Source: Candidatus Zixiibacteriota bacterium (GTDB lineage Bacteria > Zixibacteria > MSB-5A5 > GN15 > FEB-12). Taken from it: a DNA stretch of 64,000 nucleotides. A program made the translations under genes and the position numbers. Shown piece after piece: positions 36,375 to 45,175 of the stretch. The notes under the pieces were generated by a model. That model ran no database searches. It was not told the DNA's origin and saw nothing but the letters and a program-made list of their open reading frames with translations. The stretch spans positions 372,001 to 436,000 of the forward strand of contig JANQPI010000010.1 of the NCBI GenBank assembly GCA_028289585.1. The letters are read 5' to 3'. Every line of letters starts with the position of its first letter. Position 1 is the first letter of the stretch.

Positions 36375-37534
36375 CTCGAATACCACGCATCGCGATGTTC
36401 GTAGGAATCCTGGTCACAGCGCTCGGAATAACCGCTGACGCGGACGACATCGCCGACCAGAAATCGGAGTTGGAAGAGATTCGTGGTGAGGTGGTAACAT
36501 CGCAGCAGCGTCTGGATTCATTGCAACAAGCTCAGTCGGATGTTCAGAAGGCGATCGCTAACTACGAGCAGAAGATGCAATCGGACAATAAGCTGATCCG
36601 GCGTCTCCGGCAGCAACTGCGCGAGTTGAATGCCGATATCTCAACGACCGAGGATGCGCTGGCCCAGCGAACGATTGACCTGGAACGTCAGCAACGCCGC
36701 TACCTCGGGTCGCTCCGGCAGTTCTATCTCTCAGCACGAACCCCGGCGGTGGAACTCCTCGTCTCACCAGCATCGGAGCTCCGACTCCATCGACAGAAAC
36801 ACTATCTCGCCGCGGTGGCCGGCATGAGTTCCGGTCAGATCGCGACGGCGGAAGAGTTACTTTCCCAAACCCGTGACCAACTTGAAGATCTCTCCGAGCA
36901 ATCCGGAGTTGTCAGTCAACTCAAGCAGAAGCGGGAGACATCACTGACTCTCGGCCAGAGCCGCAAGGCACAAAAAGAGAAGCAGCTAACGCAAATTCGC
37001 CAGGTCAGCCGTGATGAGGCGGAGCGGATCATGATGCTGCAAACCGCAGCCGAGGAGATGACGTCGATTATCGCGCGACTCGAATCGGAGCGGCGAGCCC
37101 GCGATACCGATCGCCGATTGGTCAACTGGGGGACCGCGTTCGCCGAACTCAAAGGACATCTGCCGGCGCCGTTCCGCGGTCGTGTGACCGTTCCCTACGG
37201 CCCTGCCGTCGACCCCATCACCAACCTCCGATCATTCTCACCCGGGATCTCGATCAAAGGTCGGGCCGGCGACCCAATCCGCGCCGTTGCGGAGGGAATC
37301 GTTGTCTACTCCGGCAATTTGCGTGGCTACGGCGCCTTTGTTATCCTTCAGCACGAAGGGGATTATTACACGACCTACGCCGGTCTCAGTGGAGTTGCGG
37401 TCGAGCGGGATCAACGCGTGCTGGCCGAAGCACGGTTGGGATCGGCAGGGGACGACGGACTTGTGAAGTTTGAACTCCGGAATGGGCGAGAAACGCTCGA
37501 TCCGGTCACGTGGATTCGATTTGACGCCTTTTGA
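36371..37534 (+). CDS. EnvC-like murein hydrolase activator (degenerate LytM)
   Basis: 387 residues: signal peptide (1-24), a long coiled coil (about 27-270) and a C-terminal LytM/M23 fold (about 275-385). The metal ligands are missing: the first H-x(n)-D position reads S-P-G-I-S-I-K-G, and the H-x-H position reads V-K-F-E-L-R. Inactive LytM domains are the rule for EnvC, which activates amidases instead of cutting. So this is probably the periplasmic effector of the FtsEX unit before it. It overlaps the next gene. Confidence 0.88.
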   Translation: MTRIPRIAMFVGILVTALGITADADDIADQKSELEEIRGEVVTSQQRLDSLQQAQSDVQKAIANYEQKMQSDNKLIRRLRQQLRELNADISTTEDALAQRTIDLERQQRRYLGSLRQFYLSARTPAVELLVSPASELRLHRQKHYLAAVAGMSSGQIATAEELLSQTRDQLEDLSEQSGVVSQLKQKRETSLTLGQSRKAQKEKQLTQIRQVSRDEAERIMMLQTAAEEMTSIIARLESERRARDTDRRLVNWGTAFAELKGHLPAPFRGRVTVPYGPAVDPITNLRSFSPGISIKGRAGDPIRAVAEGIVVYSGNLRGYGAFVILQHEGDYYTTYAGLSGVAVERDQRVLAEARLGSAGDDGLVKFELRNGRETLDPVTWIRFDAF

Positions 37535-38642
37535 TCTGACCCGACTGCAGCCAGACGCGACCGCCTTGGTTCAACGCGCCGTTGCGCGCAATCGCCTCGG
37601 TAGCACCTACCTCGTCTATGGCGAACCCGGTACCGGTCACTGGCCGTTTTCCCTCTGGCTCGCCGCGCTTGTCAATGACGCCACAGCCGGCGAGGACGGT
37701 TTACCAGCCCCGAATGTCGAATCACCACGTATCCGCCAGATCCTCAATGCGAATTCAGAATTAGTCATGCCAATTGTGCCTATCGCCAAGCATACGTCGC
37801 TTGACGAAGCAGGGGAACTCATGGTGGCTGAGTTGGAACGCCGCCGCGCCGAGCCGTGGGCGCTGCCGGATTCGTCGGAGAGTGTTTCGGTGTCCATTGC
37901 TATGGCTCGCGAGGTTAAGCGACGACTGGCGATGACCGGTGATGCTGAGACTACGCGCGTGGCGATCTTCGACCAACTGGAACTGATGCGTCTACAGTCG
38001 GCTGATGCTCTGTTAAAACTGATCGAGGAACCTCCGCCGCGGACGCTGATTGTCCTCCTGACGCACAACGTCGACGCTCTGCTCCCCACGATTCGATCCC
38101 GTGCGCAGCGGATACGACTTCGCCCGATACCATCGGTGCGTGTGACCGAATATCTTGAGGCACGCGGTATCGATGCGACGGAAGCTCGTCTGGCTGCACG
38201 TCTGGCCGGAGGGTCAATTGGCCGAGCCCTTCGGTTTGCGACCGAGTCGGATAAGCTTCAGGAGCGGATCGATGCTTTTCAGGTGTATCGGGCGATCATG
38301 TCCGACTCAGCCCCGGCTGCCGTGGCTGCGGTAGAGGCACATGTTGACAGCAAAGATGTTGGCGCAGCTGCGCGATACTTGCAGTACTGGCAAACGTACC
38401 TCCATGATCAACTCCAACTGAGTGTGGGAGGCGATGAGGAGATTACCAACGTCGATCTGGTCGATCACCTGCGCCCCTTCGCGTCCGTTACCTACCCAGC
38501 CGAGTCATTGGCCGAGTTCGCGGGGCTCGTCAAGAACTGCCTTGCCGACCTGCGGCTGAATGTTCATATTCACGGCTCACTGACGCGATTGGCGCTTGAG
38601 GCTCACCGCGTCCTTCACCAAGCACCCGGCCGGGAGATCTGA
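37482..38642 (+). CDS. holB: DNA polymerase III delta-prime-like subunit
   Basis: About 386 residues of clamp-loader type. The P-loop reads G-E-P-G-T-G-H-W, with His in place of the essential Lys, in line with the non-hydrolysing delta-prime subunit. The helical core has Q-S-A-D-A-L-L-K-L-I-E-E-P-P-P-R-T and I-R-S-R-A-Q-R-I (SRC motif as SRA). The start is unsure: ATG 37482, overlapping EnvC by 53 bases, or TTG 37521 with little overlap. It lies 10 bases before ricT, the common holB-ricT order. Confidence 0.87.
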   Translation: MGEKRSIRSRGFDLTPFDLTRLQPDATALVQRAVARNRLGSTYLVYGEPGTGHWPFSLWLAALVNDATAGEDGLPAPNVESPRIRQILNANSELVMPIVPIAKHTSLDEAGELMVAELERRRAEPWALPDSSESVSVSIAMAREVKRRLAMTGDAETTRVAIFDQLELMRLQSADALLKLIEEPPPRTLIVLLTHNVDALLPTIRSRAQRIRLRPIPSVRVTEYLEARGIDATEARLAARLAGGSIGRALRFATESDKLQERIDAFQVYRAIMSDSAPAAVAAVEAHVDSKDVGAAARYLQYWQTYLHDQLQLSVGGDEEITNVDLVDHLRPFASVTYPAESLAEFAGLVKNCLADLRLNVHIHGSLTRLALEAHRVLHQAPGREI

Positions 38643-38652
38643 CGTAACAAGC

Positions 38653-39816
38653 GTGGCTGATCTGTTTCAGGTAGAATTCAAAGGTTCGCGTCGCGAAGTC
38701 TATCAGAATACGTACCATCATTCTCTCATGCCGAATGAGCTGGTTATGGTTCAGGCGGATCAGGGTGAAGACGCCGGGATGCTCGTTCGATCCGTTCCGG
38801 ATTCATTTCTGGGCGGACGGAAGCCGCGCTCTATCCTGCGTCCGCTTACCCCCGAAGAACGGGATCAGATTTCGTCCCTTCGGGAGCAGGAGTTAGCCTG
38901 CAAGCGAGAGGTTGTCGCTCTGGTTCGTCGACACGGCTTAATCATGAAGATTGTCGATGTCGAATCGCAATTCGACGGCAGCAAAATGACATTTTATTTC
39001 ACTGCTGATCATCGTGTTGACTTCCGGTCACTGGTCCGTGATCTGGCGAGCAAGTATCGCACGCGGATTGAGCTGCGCCAGATTGGCGTGCGCGATGAAG
39101 CCCGACGAATCGACGGCTACGGGATCTGTGGACGGCGGCAGTGTTGCAACGGACACATCGGCGACTTCAAACCGATCACGACTCAGCATGCGCGGGTTCA
39201 GGATCTCTCGCTCAACCCCAGCAAGATCTCAGGCAACTGTGGTCGGCTGCTCTGTTGTTTGCGCTATGAGGTCGACATGTATGCCGGCGTGAAACAACAA
39301 TTCCCACCGATTGGATCGGTCGTCTATTCCACAGTCGGAAAGGGTGTCATCGAGCGCATCGATTACTTTCGTGAGGTCGCGCACATCAAAATTACCCGGC
39401 CCGATGACATTGTCTCAGTACCGGCAACGGCCGACCAGATCAAGGGCGTGGTTCACCTGGCGAAAGACCGTCTGAAAATGGTCGATCGTCAGCGTTTCAC
39501 GGCGTTCCATGATCTCAGCAAGGAGGAACAGGACGAGCTCGAAGCTGTCGCGATGGGCATCCCCGAGGAGGCTCCGCCGGAGCCAATCGTCGAACCCGTT
39601 CCACCCGCTGAGTCGCAGCTGACAGCCAATCTGTTCACCGAGGTCGCGGACGACGCTGAGAGCCCTGATGAGCCCAACGAGGGTGAGGAGAAGTCGCCAT
39701 CCGGCGAGTCCCGCCGCGATCCGAATGAAGGGGACAGGCCCCGACGCCGTCGCGGGGGGCGCCGTCGCGGCAACCGCCGTCGGGGATCACGGGGCGGATC
39801 GTCGCCGTCGTCATAG
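38653..39816 (+). CDS. ricT: RicT/YaaT-family PSP1-domain protein with an Arg-Gly-rich tail
   Basis: About 387 residues. The PSP1 domain (about 85-170) is followed by cysteine motifs C-G-R-R-Q-C-C and C-G-R-L-L-C-C that hold iron-sulfur clusters in Bacillus RicT. RicT works with RicA and RicF in RNA maturation with RNase Y. The C-terminal 110 residues are unusual: acidic/proline-rich with P-E-E-A-P-P-E-P and then a basic block R-P-R-R-R-R-G-G-R-R-R-G-N-R-R-R-G. Such RG tails bind RNA. The start is GTG 38653, ten bases after holB. Confidence 0.85.
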   Translation: MADLFQVEFKGSRREVYQNTYHHSLMPNELVMVQADQGEDAGMLVRSVPDSFLGGRKPRSILRPLTPEERDQISSLREQELACKREVVALVRRHGLIMKIVDVESQFDGSKMTFYFTADHRVDFRSLVRDLASKYRTRIELRQIGVRDEARRIDGYGICGRRQCCNGHIGDFKPITTQHARVQDLSLNPSKISGNCGRLLCCLRYEVDMYAGVKQQFPPIGSVVYSTVGKGVIERIDYFREVAHIKITRPDDIVSVPATADQIKGVVHLAKDRLKMVDRQRFTAFHDLSKEEQDELEAVAMGIPEEAPPEPIVEPVPPAESQLTANLFTEVADDAESPDEPNEGEEKSPSGESRRDPNEGDRPRRRRGGRRRGNRRRGSRGGSSPSS

Positions 39817-39837
39817 GATACGCAACGCAACAGCGCT

Positions 39838-41763
39838 ATGGCTAAACCGATCTACATTACCACGCCGATCTATTACGTCAATGCCCAACCGCATATCGGG
39901 CACGCCTATACGACTATTGCGGCCGACCTGATGGCTCGTTGGCACAAACTTGCTGGTCGGGATGTCTTCTTTCTGACGGGTACTGACGAACACGGAAACA
40001 AGATCGCCGAGGCAGCTGCAGCTCAGAAGATCAGTCCTCAGGAACTCACTGATCGGGTCGCGATGCAGTTCGAGGCGGCTTGGCGCGCCCTCGATATCGA
40101 TCATGACTATTTTATCCGGACGACCTCAGAACGACATGCCCAGGCCGTGCGAAAGATTCTTGATGCGATGCGTAACGCACGCACGCCGGATGGACAGGAA
40201 GTCATCTATTCGGGTTACTACGAGGGGCTCTATTGCACTGGCTGCGAGAAGTTCCTGACGGAGAAGGATCTTGTTGACGGTAAGTGTCCTGATCATGGGA
40301 CAGTTCCGGAAGCGCTGAAAGAGAAGAACTACTTCTTCCGCCTCTCGGCGTATCTCCCACAGGTGAAGGAAGCGATTCTTTCGGGTCGTGTTCAAATCCT
40401 CCCTGAAGAGAAGCGGAATGAGGTGTTGGGGCTGATCGATCAGGAACTGACTGACTTCTCCCTATCTCGGGAACGGGTATCCTGGGGCATCCCCCTGTCG
40501 TTTGATCCGTCGCAGGTTGCCTACGTCTGGATCGATGCACTGTCTAATTACATCTCGGGCATCGGCTATGCCGACGACGAGACGCACTTCCGCAAGTGGT
40601 GGACCGACGGACACGTCATCCACCTTCTGGGTAAGGAGATTCTCAAGTTTCATTGCATCTGGTGGCCCGCCATGTTGCTCGCCGCGGGTGAGCGGATGCC
40701 CGATGAGATGTTTCTCCACGGTTGGTTTACAGTCGACGGCCAGAAGATGTCAAAGTCGCTAGGCAATGCGATCGATCCGCACGATATGGTTGGTCAGTTC
40801 GGTGCCGACGGAACTCGCTATTTATTGATGACCCAGTACCCGTTCGGCATCGACGGCGACATTCAGGCGTCGCGTTTTGTCACTCAATACAATGCCGACC
40901 TGGCCAATGATCTCGGTAATCTGGTATCGCGAGTGATTAAACTTCTCGCTGCAAATCTTGAAGGAGTAATTCCCGCCGTCGCGAAAGGCATTGACGGGCA
41001 GGCCGAACTTCAGGCTCAGGCGGTGAAGACTGCCGACAGTGCATACGAGCACATCATCGGTTACCGGCCGCAGGCAGCCATCGCTGAGGGTATTGCCTTG
41101 GTCCGTGCGACCAATCGATTCTTCAACGACACGACGCCGTGGAAGAGCGCTAAGGCGGGAGAGATGGAGCGTCTCGGCGGAATCCTTCGCGTCTGCCTTG
41201 AGGCATTACGCATCGTTTCGATCACTCTCTATCCGATTCTCCCGTCCAAGATGACCGCGCTGCGTACGATGCTCGGCTGTGATGACTCAACCTTAACCTT
41301 GGAGCATGCCCGCGCCTTCTGGGGATTGCAGGAGGGAACGGTGTTGACCGTGCCGGAGCCGCTTTTTCCTCGTTTGGAAACCAAGCGCAAAGCGGAAGAG
41401 GCGGCCCCGAAAGCGTCCCCGGAGTCATCCGAGTCCGACGGGCTGATTGATATCAGTCATTTCGGCAAGGTGCAGTTGCGGGTCGCGGAGGTCGTTGCGG
41501 CAGAGTCGGTACCGAAAGCAGACAAGTTGCTGCGCCTTCAGGTCGCCCTCGGCAGTGAACAGCGACAGATTGTCGCTGGAATCGCTCAGCACTACTCGCC
41601 CGACGATCTCATTGGCAAACGCGTCGTCATCGTTGCCAATCTCAAGCCTGCGACGATACGTGGAGTAGAATCGCATGGAATGTTGCTCGCTGCGAAAGCG
41701 GGCAAGAGACTGGTTGTAGTGACGGTCGATGGCGATCTCGATTCTGGTGCGTCTGTCTCCTGA
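39838..41763 (+). CDS. metG: methionyl-tRNA synthetase
   Basis: 641 residues. The class I HIGH site is H-I-G-H (19-22) and the KMSKS loop is at 303-307. The zinc knuckle C-x2-C with C-P-D-H-G fits the MetG1 type. After the anticodon-binding helices comes a C-terminal Trbp111-like tRNA-binding domain from about residue 535 (I-D-I-S-H-F-G-K-V-Q-L-R-V-A-E-V). The start is ATG 39838. It overlaps tatD by one base (TGATG), a common metG-tatD-rsmA arrangement. Confidence 0.97.
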   Translation: MAKPIYITTPIYYVNAQPHIGHAYTTIAADLMARWHKLAGRDVFFLTGTDEHGNKIAEAAAAQKISPQELTDRVAMQFEAAWRALDIDHDYFIRTTSERHAQAVRKILDAMRNARTPDGQEVIYSGYYEGLYCTGCEKFLTEKDLVDGKCPDHGTVPEALKEKNYFFRLSAYLPQVKEAILSGRVQILPEEKRNEVLGLIDQELTDFSLSRERVSWGIPLSFDPSQVAYVWIDALSNYISGIGYADDETHFRKWWTDGHVIHLLGKEILKFHCIWWPAMLLAAGERMPDEMFLHGWFTVDGQKMSKSLGNAIDPHDMVGQFGADGTRYLLMTQYPFGIDGDIQASRFVTQYNADLANDLGNLVSRVIKLLAANLEGVIPAVAKGIDGQAELQAQAVKTADSAYEHIIGYRPQAAIAEGIALVRATNRFFNDTTPWKSAKAGEMERLGGILRVCLEALRIVSITLYPILPSKMTALRTMLGCDDSTLTLEHARAFWGLQEGTVLTVPEPLFPRLETKRKAEEAAPKASPESSESDGLIDISHFGKVQLRVAEVVAAESVPKADKLLRLQVALGSEQRQIVAGIAQHYSPDDLIGKRVVIVANLKPATIRGVESHGMLLAAKAGKRLVVVTVDGDLDSGASVS

Positions 41764-42536
41764 TGATCGACACTCACTGTCATCTTAACTTCGATACCTA
41801 CCGGGGGCGTGAGGAAGCTGTACTTACGGCTGCGGCCGAGGCTGGCGTGCACACGGTCGTTGCAATTGGTATCGATCGCAAAACCTGTACTGAGGTCGTC
41901 GAACTCGCCGATCGCTTTGATTCGGTATATGCCACCGTCGGTGTTCATCCGCACGAAGCGGCGACGCTTGATGATTCACTCATGGCCGACCTGGAGCGTT
42001 GGAGTGAGTATGCCAAGGTTGTCGCGATTGGCGAGATCGGTCTCGATTATTATCGCGACCGATCGCCGCGCGACGTTCAGCGAATGGCGTTTGAGCGCCA
42101 GTTGGAACTTGCTGTGCGCCTGGGACTGCCCATCGTGATTCATATGCGAGAATCGTTCGATGATACGCTAGCGGTCGTCCGTGACTATGCCCCTCACCTG
42201 GCAGGGGGCGTGTTTCATTGCTTCCCGGGAACGCCAGATGATGCGGCGCGTGTCATCGAAATGGGCTTCGTGATTTCGGTGGGCGGTGTTGTCACCTACC
42301 GGAACGCACAAATGGCAGAGACGGCCCGGGAGATTCCCCTCGAGTACATCATGCTTGAAACCGACGCGCCATTCTTGACTCCCGTGCCGCATCGGGGCAC
42401 GAGCAATGAACCGGCCTATGTGGCGCTCGTATGTCAGAAGGTGGCCGAGTTGCGCGGTAGTTCGCCAGCCGAGGTCGAACGTGTGACCGACGCGACAGCG
42501 CAGCGTTTGTTTCGCCTTCCCTCATATCCGCGGTGA
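41763..42536 (+). CDS. tatD: TatD-family metal-dependent deoxyribonuclease
   Basis: 257-residue TIM-barrel hydrolase. Metal ligands are in D-T-H-C-H-L, G-E-I-G-L-D-Y-Y, V-I-H-M-R, V-F-H-C-F and E-T-D-A-P-F-L-T-P. TatD proteins are 3'-5' exonucleases or D-aminoacyl-tRNA deacylases in DNA repair and quality control. It overlaps rsmA by four bases. Confidence 0.93.
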   Translation: MIDTHCHLNFDTYRGREEAVLTAAAEAGVHTVVAIGIDRKTCTEVVELADRFDSVYATVGVHPHEAATLDDSLMADLERWSEYAKVVAIGEIGLDYYRDRSPRDVQRMAFERQLELAVRLGLPIVIHMRESFDDTLAVVRDYAPHLAGGVFHCFPGTPDDAARVIEMGFVISVGGVVTYRNAQMAETAREIPLEYIMLETDAPFLTPVPHRGTSNEPAYVALVCQKVAELRGSSPAEVERVTDATAQRLFRLPSYPR

Positions 42537-43336
42537 TGTTTCCAGCTCGTAAGCGGTTTGGGCAACACTGGCTGACCGACGATCGTGTTCTATCAGAAAT
42601 CGTTAATATGCTTCGGCCTCCATACGGGGATTCGATCCTTGAAATCGGTCCGGGCCGCGGAGCCTTAACCGAACGGCTGGCGGGTGTCGGCGTTCCCATT
42701 GTGGCCGTCGAATTCGACACTGATCTCATCTCGTATCTACTGGAGCACTTCGGAGTTACCGGATCAGTCAGAATTGTGAACGCGGATATCTTGAGCTTCT
42801 CTCCGAGTGATGCCGATCTGGGGTCGTTTTCAGTCGTCGGCAATCTCCCCTACAACATAACGTCGCCAATTCTTGATCGACTTATCGCGTGGCGCCCCAA
42901 TCTGGTTCAGGTTGTGATCATGGTGCAGGAGGAGATTGGGCGTCGCATAACCGGATCACCAGGGGGACGTGACTGGTCTCCGCTCGGCATTCTTATCCAG
43001 GAAGAATTTGATGTCTCTTATGCGTTCACTGTTCCTCCGGAGGCGTTCCAACCACCACCTCGTGTAAACTCAGCGATCGTTCGCATGACGGCACGCGAAG
43101 ACGCGCTGCCGGTAGATTTCGACTTTGCAACTTTGGTGCGAACAGCGTTTCGTCAGCGACGTAAGACCCTACTAAACAACCTGGTCGGAATGCCGGGGTG
43201 GCCCACCACGGGCATTGTCGCCGAAGACTTGAATCGACTGGCATTGACCCGAGACATCCGCGCCGAACAGATGCCGACTGCAACATTTCGGGCGCTCTAC
43301 GACTGCTGGCGCGATCGTCAGGAATCGGACGCCTGA
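42533..43336 (+). CDS. rsmA: 16S rRNA dimethyladenosine methyltransferase
   Basis: 267 residues. RsmA/KsgA dimethylates two adjacent adenines in the 3' hairpin of 16S rRNA. R-F-G-Q-H-W-L, the SAM loop E-I-G-P-G-R-G-A-L-T, and catalytic N-L-P-Y-N-I-T-S-P-I are all present; near the end comes F-R-Q-R-R-K-T-L-L-N-N-L. It starts at GTG 42533 or ATG 42536 in the tatD stop. Confidence 0.95.
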   Translation: MMFPARKRFGQHWLTDDRVLSEIVNMLRPPYGDSILEIGPGRGALTERLAGVGVPIVAVEFDTDLISYLLEHFGVTGSVRIVNADILSFSPSDADLGSFSVVGNLPYNITSPILDRLIAWRPNLVQVVIMVQEEIGRRITGSPGGRDWSPLGILIQEEFDVSYAFTVPPEAFQPPPRVNSAIVRMTAREDALPVDFDFATLVRTAFRQRRKTLLNNLVGMPGWPTTGIVAEDLNRLALTRDIRAEQMPTATFRALYDCWRDRQESDA

Positions 43337-43357
43337 GGGAAGTACCGAACGGAAACA

Positions 43358-44098
43358 ATGAATCCGCAACTTATTGTCTCTCTTGATCCGGTGGGCGTGC
43401 TCCGCGAGCCGCGTCGTGGCCGACAACCCGATCCCAGTCAGGTGGCAGTCCTGGCCGAGGTGGGTGGTGCCGATGGTATCGCTGTCCAGATTCGCCGTGA
43501 TAATCGCTTCATTCGGGAACGCGATCTCTATTTGCTTCGAGAAACGGTCAACAGTCGTCTCATTGTCGAAAGCCCACCACTCGATGAGGCTATCGCTCGC
43601 CTGATCGAGGTCAAACCGGCACAGGTGACGCTGGTTGCAGATGCCATTGCGACTGAGACGATAGTCACGCCGATCGACTTGGTGACCGGTGGAGCAGACT
43701 TCCGCGAAATGATTGGCCGGCTCCGAGCGGCCAACATAGCGGTCGGTTGTCTGCTCGACTCGGCTGCCGAGCAAGTACGAGCGGCGGCGAAAGCTGGTGC
43801 CGATGCGGTTCTCCTTGATGGTCACAAGTACGGAGAAGCTCGGTCGATGCGGGAGGCTCAAGACGAACTCGATCGTATTGATCAGGCCGCTCAGGTTGGT
43901 CGGAAGCAGAATGTCACTGTCGCGATCGGTCGCGGTTTGACCTATAACAACATTGGACCAATCATCGAGCTTGGGCTGATTGATGAGTACTCGATCGGTC
44001 ACGCCATCGCCGCTCGGGCTTTGATGGTAGGGTACGAGCAGGCTGTTCGCGACATGCGTGCCCTCATTCGGGGCGGCGTTGGAGCGACGGCCAGCTAG
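43358..44098 (+). CDS. PdxJ-like TIM-barrel protein with altered active site
   Basis: 246 residues resembling pyridoxine-5'-phosphate synthase along their whole length: V-S-L-D-P-V-G-V-L-R-E in place of N-I-D-H-V-A-T-L-R-N, and G-R-G-L-T-Y-N-N plus S-I-G-H-A-I-A-A-R at the end. Key PdxJ residues differ: His45 is Gln44, His193 is Arg192 and the His after D10 is Pro11; Glu72 is kept as Glu71. So it may have another substrate or have lost activity. It sits between rsmA and an RluD-like gene, not with pdxA. Confidence 0.75.
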   Translation: MNPQLIVSLDPVGVLREPRRGRQPDPSQVAVLAEVGGADGIAVQIRRDNRFIRERDLYLLRETVNSRLIVESPPLDEAIARLIEVKPAQVTLVADAIATETIVTPIDLVTGGADFREMIGRLRAANIAVGCLLDSAAEQVRAAAKAGADAVLLDGHKYGEARSMREAQDELDRIDQAAQVGRKQNVTVAIGRGLTYNNIGPIIELGLIDEYSIGHAIAARALMVGYEQAVRDMRALIRGGVGATAS

Positions 44099-44102
44099 CC
44101 GC

Positions 44103-45089
44103 ATGCCCAATCCGAACGCCCGCCCGCACCGTGAGTTAGTCGTCCCCGACGATGTTTCTGGGGAACGGTTGGACCGGTGGTTGGCCTCGCTCGACGAACC
44201 CGACCTGACTCGATCACAGTGGAAGAAGGTACTCGACGCGGGTGATGTTACCTGCAAGGGAGAACCGGTTCCTGCCCGGTACTCAGTTAAGTCGGGCGAC
44301 GTACTGATGGTCACACTCCCTGTGACGGAACCAATAGACATCATTCCTGAGGACGTTCCGCATCGCGTTGTCTACTCCGACGACGATCTCATTGTTGTCG
44401 ACAAACCGGCGGGAGTGGTAACGCATCCGGCAATTGGCAATCGAACCGGAACGCTTGTGCATGGATTGCTCCATCGTTTTGGAGCGCTTGCCGAGAGTGG
44501 TGACCCAACCCGCCCCGGGCTTGTGCACCGCCTCGACAAAGAAACGACCGGATTGCTGGTCGTTGCCCGTTCCGCGCGGGCGCTTCGACCGCTTCAGCGA
44601 GCCATGGCGGCACGTGAGATCACCCGCATCTACCGTGCTCTTGTGTGGGGCCACATTAGCGATGATGAAGGTGAAATTGACCTGCCGATTGGCCGTTCTC
44701 GTCGCGATCCAACGCGGATGGCGGTTCGATCAGATGGTCGGCCGTCGGTGACGCGGTACGTACTGCACGAGCGCTTCCGTTTCTGCGATCTGTTGAATGT
44801 GAGTCTGCTCACTGGGCGCACACATCAGATTCGTGTTCATTGCGCACATCTTAATCATGCCGTGGTCGGCGATCCGGATTATGGCGGGCGAGAATCGCAG
44901 CTGCGCGGCGTTTTCGGACCGGATCGCCCGCTGGCCCGCGACATTCTCAAACTGCTTACGAGACAAGCACTCCACGCCGCCGAGCTACGCTTCCACCATC
45001 CCTTTTCCGGGGAAGCGCTCGCCTTTGAATCACCGCTTCCGTCGGACTTTGCCGCCGTGCTTGCCCAACTGATGGCATCCGGTCGGTAG
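44103..45089 (+). CDS. RluD-family 23S rRNA pseudouridine synthase
   Basis: About 328 residues. An N-terminal S4 domain (about 15-75) precedes the RluA/C/D catalytic domain with D-D-D-L-I-V-V-D-K-P-A-G-V-V and H-R-L-D-K-E-T-T-G-L-L, containing the catalytic Asp. L-L-T-G-R-T-H-Q-I-R-V-H is the third family motif. RluD isomerises uridines in helix 69 of 23S rRNA. I start at ATG 44103, after the pdxJ-like stop, rather than an ATG inside it. Confidence 0.92.
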   Translation: MPNPNARPHRELVVPDDVSGERLDRWLASLDEPDLTRSQWKKVLDAGDVTCKGEPVPARYSVKSGDVLMVTLPVTEPIDIIPEDVPHRVVYSDDDLIVVDKPAGVVTHPAIGNRTGTLVHGLLHRFGALAESGDPTRPGLVHRLDKETTGLLVVARSARALRPLQRAMAAREITRIYRALVWGHISDDEGEIDLPIGRSRRDPTRMAVRSDGRPSVTRYVLHERFRFCDLLNVSLLTGRTHQIRVHCAHLNHAVVGDPDYGGRESQLRGVFGPDRPLARDILKLLTRQALHAAELRFHHPFSGEALAFESPLPSDFAAVLAQLMASGR

Positions 45090-45099
45090 TACGCTTTTG

Positions 45100-45129
45100 T
45101 TGCGGTGTCGCTGTCGGATGCGATATGTT
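45100..45129 (+). promoter_or_regulatory. possible promoter of the antiporter gene
   Basis: TTGCGG (45100-45105), 18 bases, TATGTT (45124-45129), about 46 bases before the ATG at 45176. Weak. Confidence 0.3.
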
Positions 45130-45175
45130 GCCGCACCATGCCCAGCCGAATACGACAGCCTGAGATGATGGTCTG

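Noticed and set aside
39660-39813. Frameshift suspected for the R/G-rich end of the ricT-like gene
   Set aside because: The upstream acidic linker and the basic tail form a continuous low-complexity region, and codon use stays like the rest of the gene.
39941-39956. Sigma-54-like TGGCAC..TTGCT
   Set aside because: The spacing between the two parts is one base short and it lies within metG.
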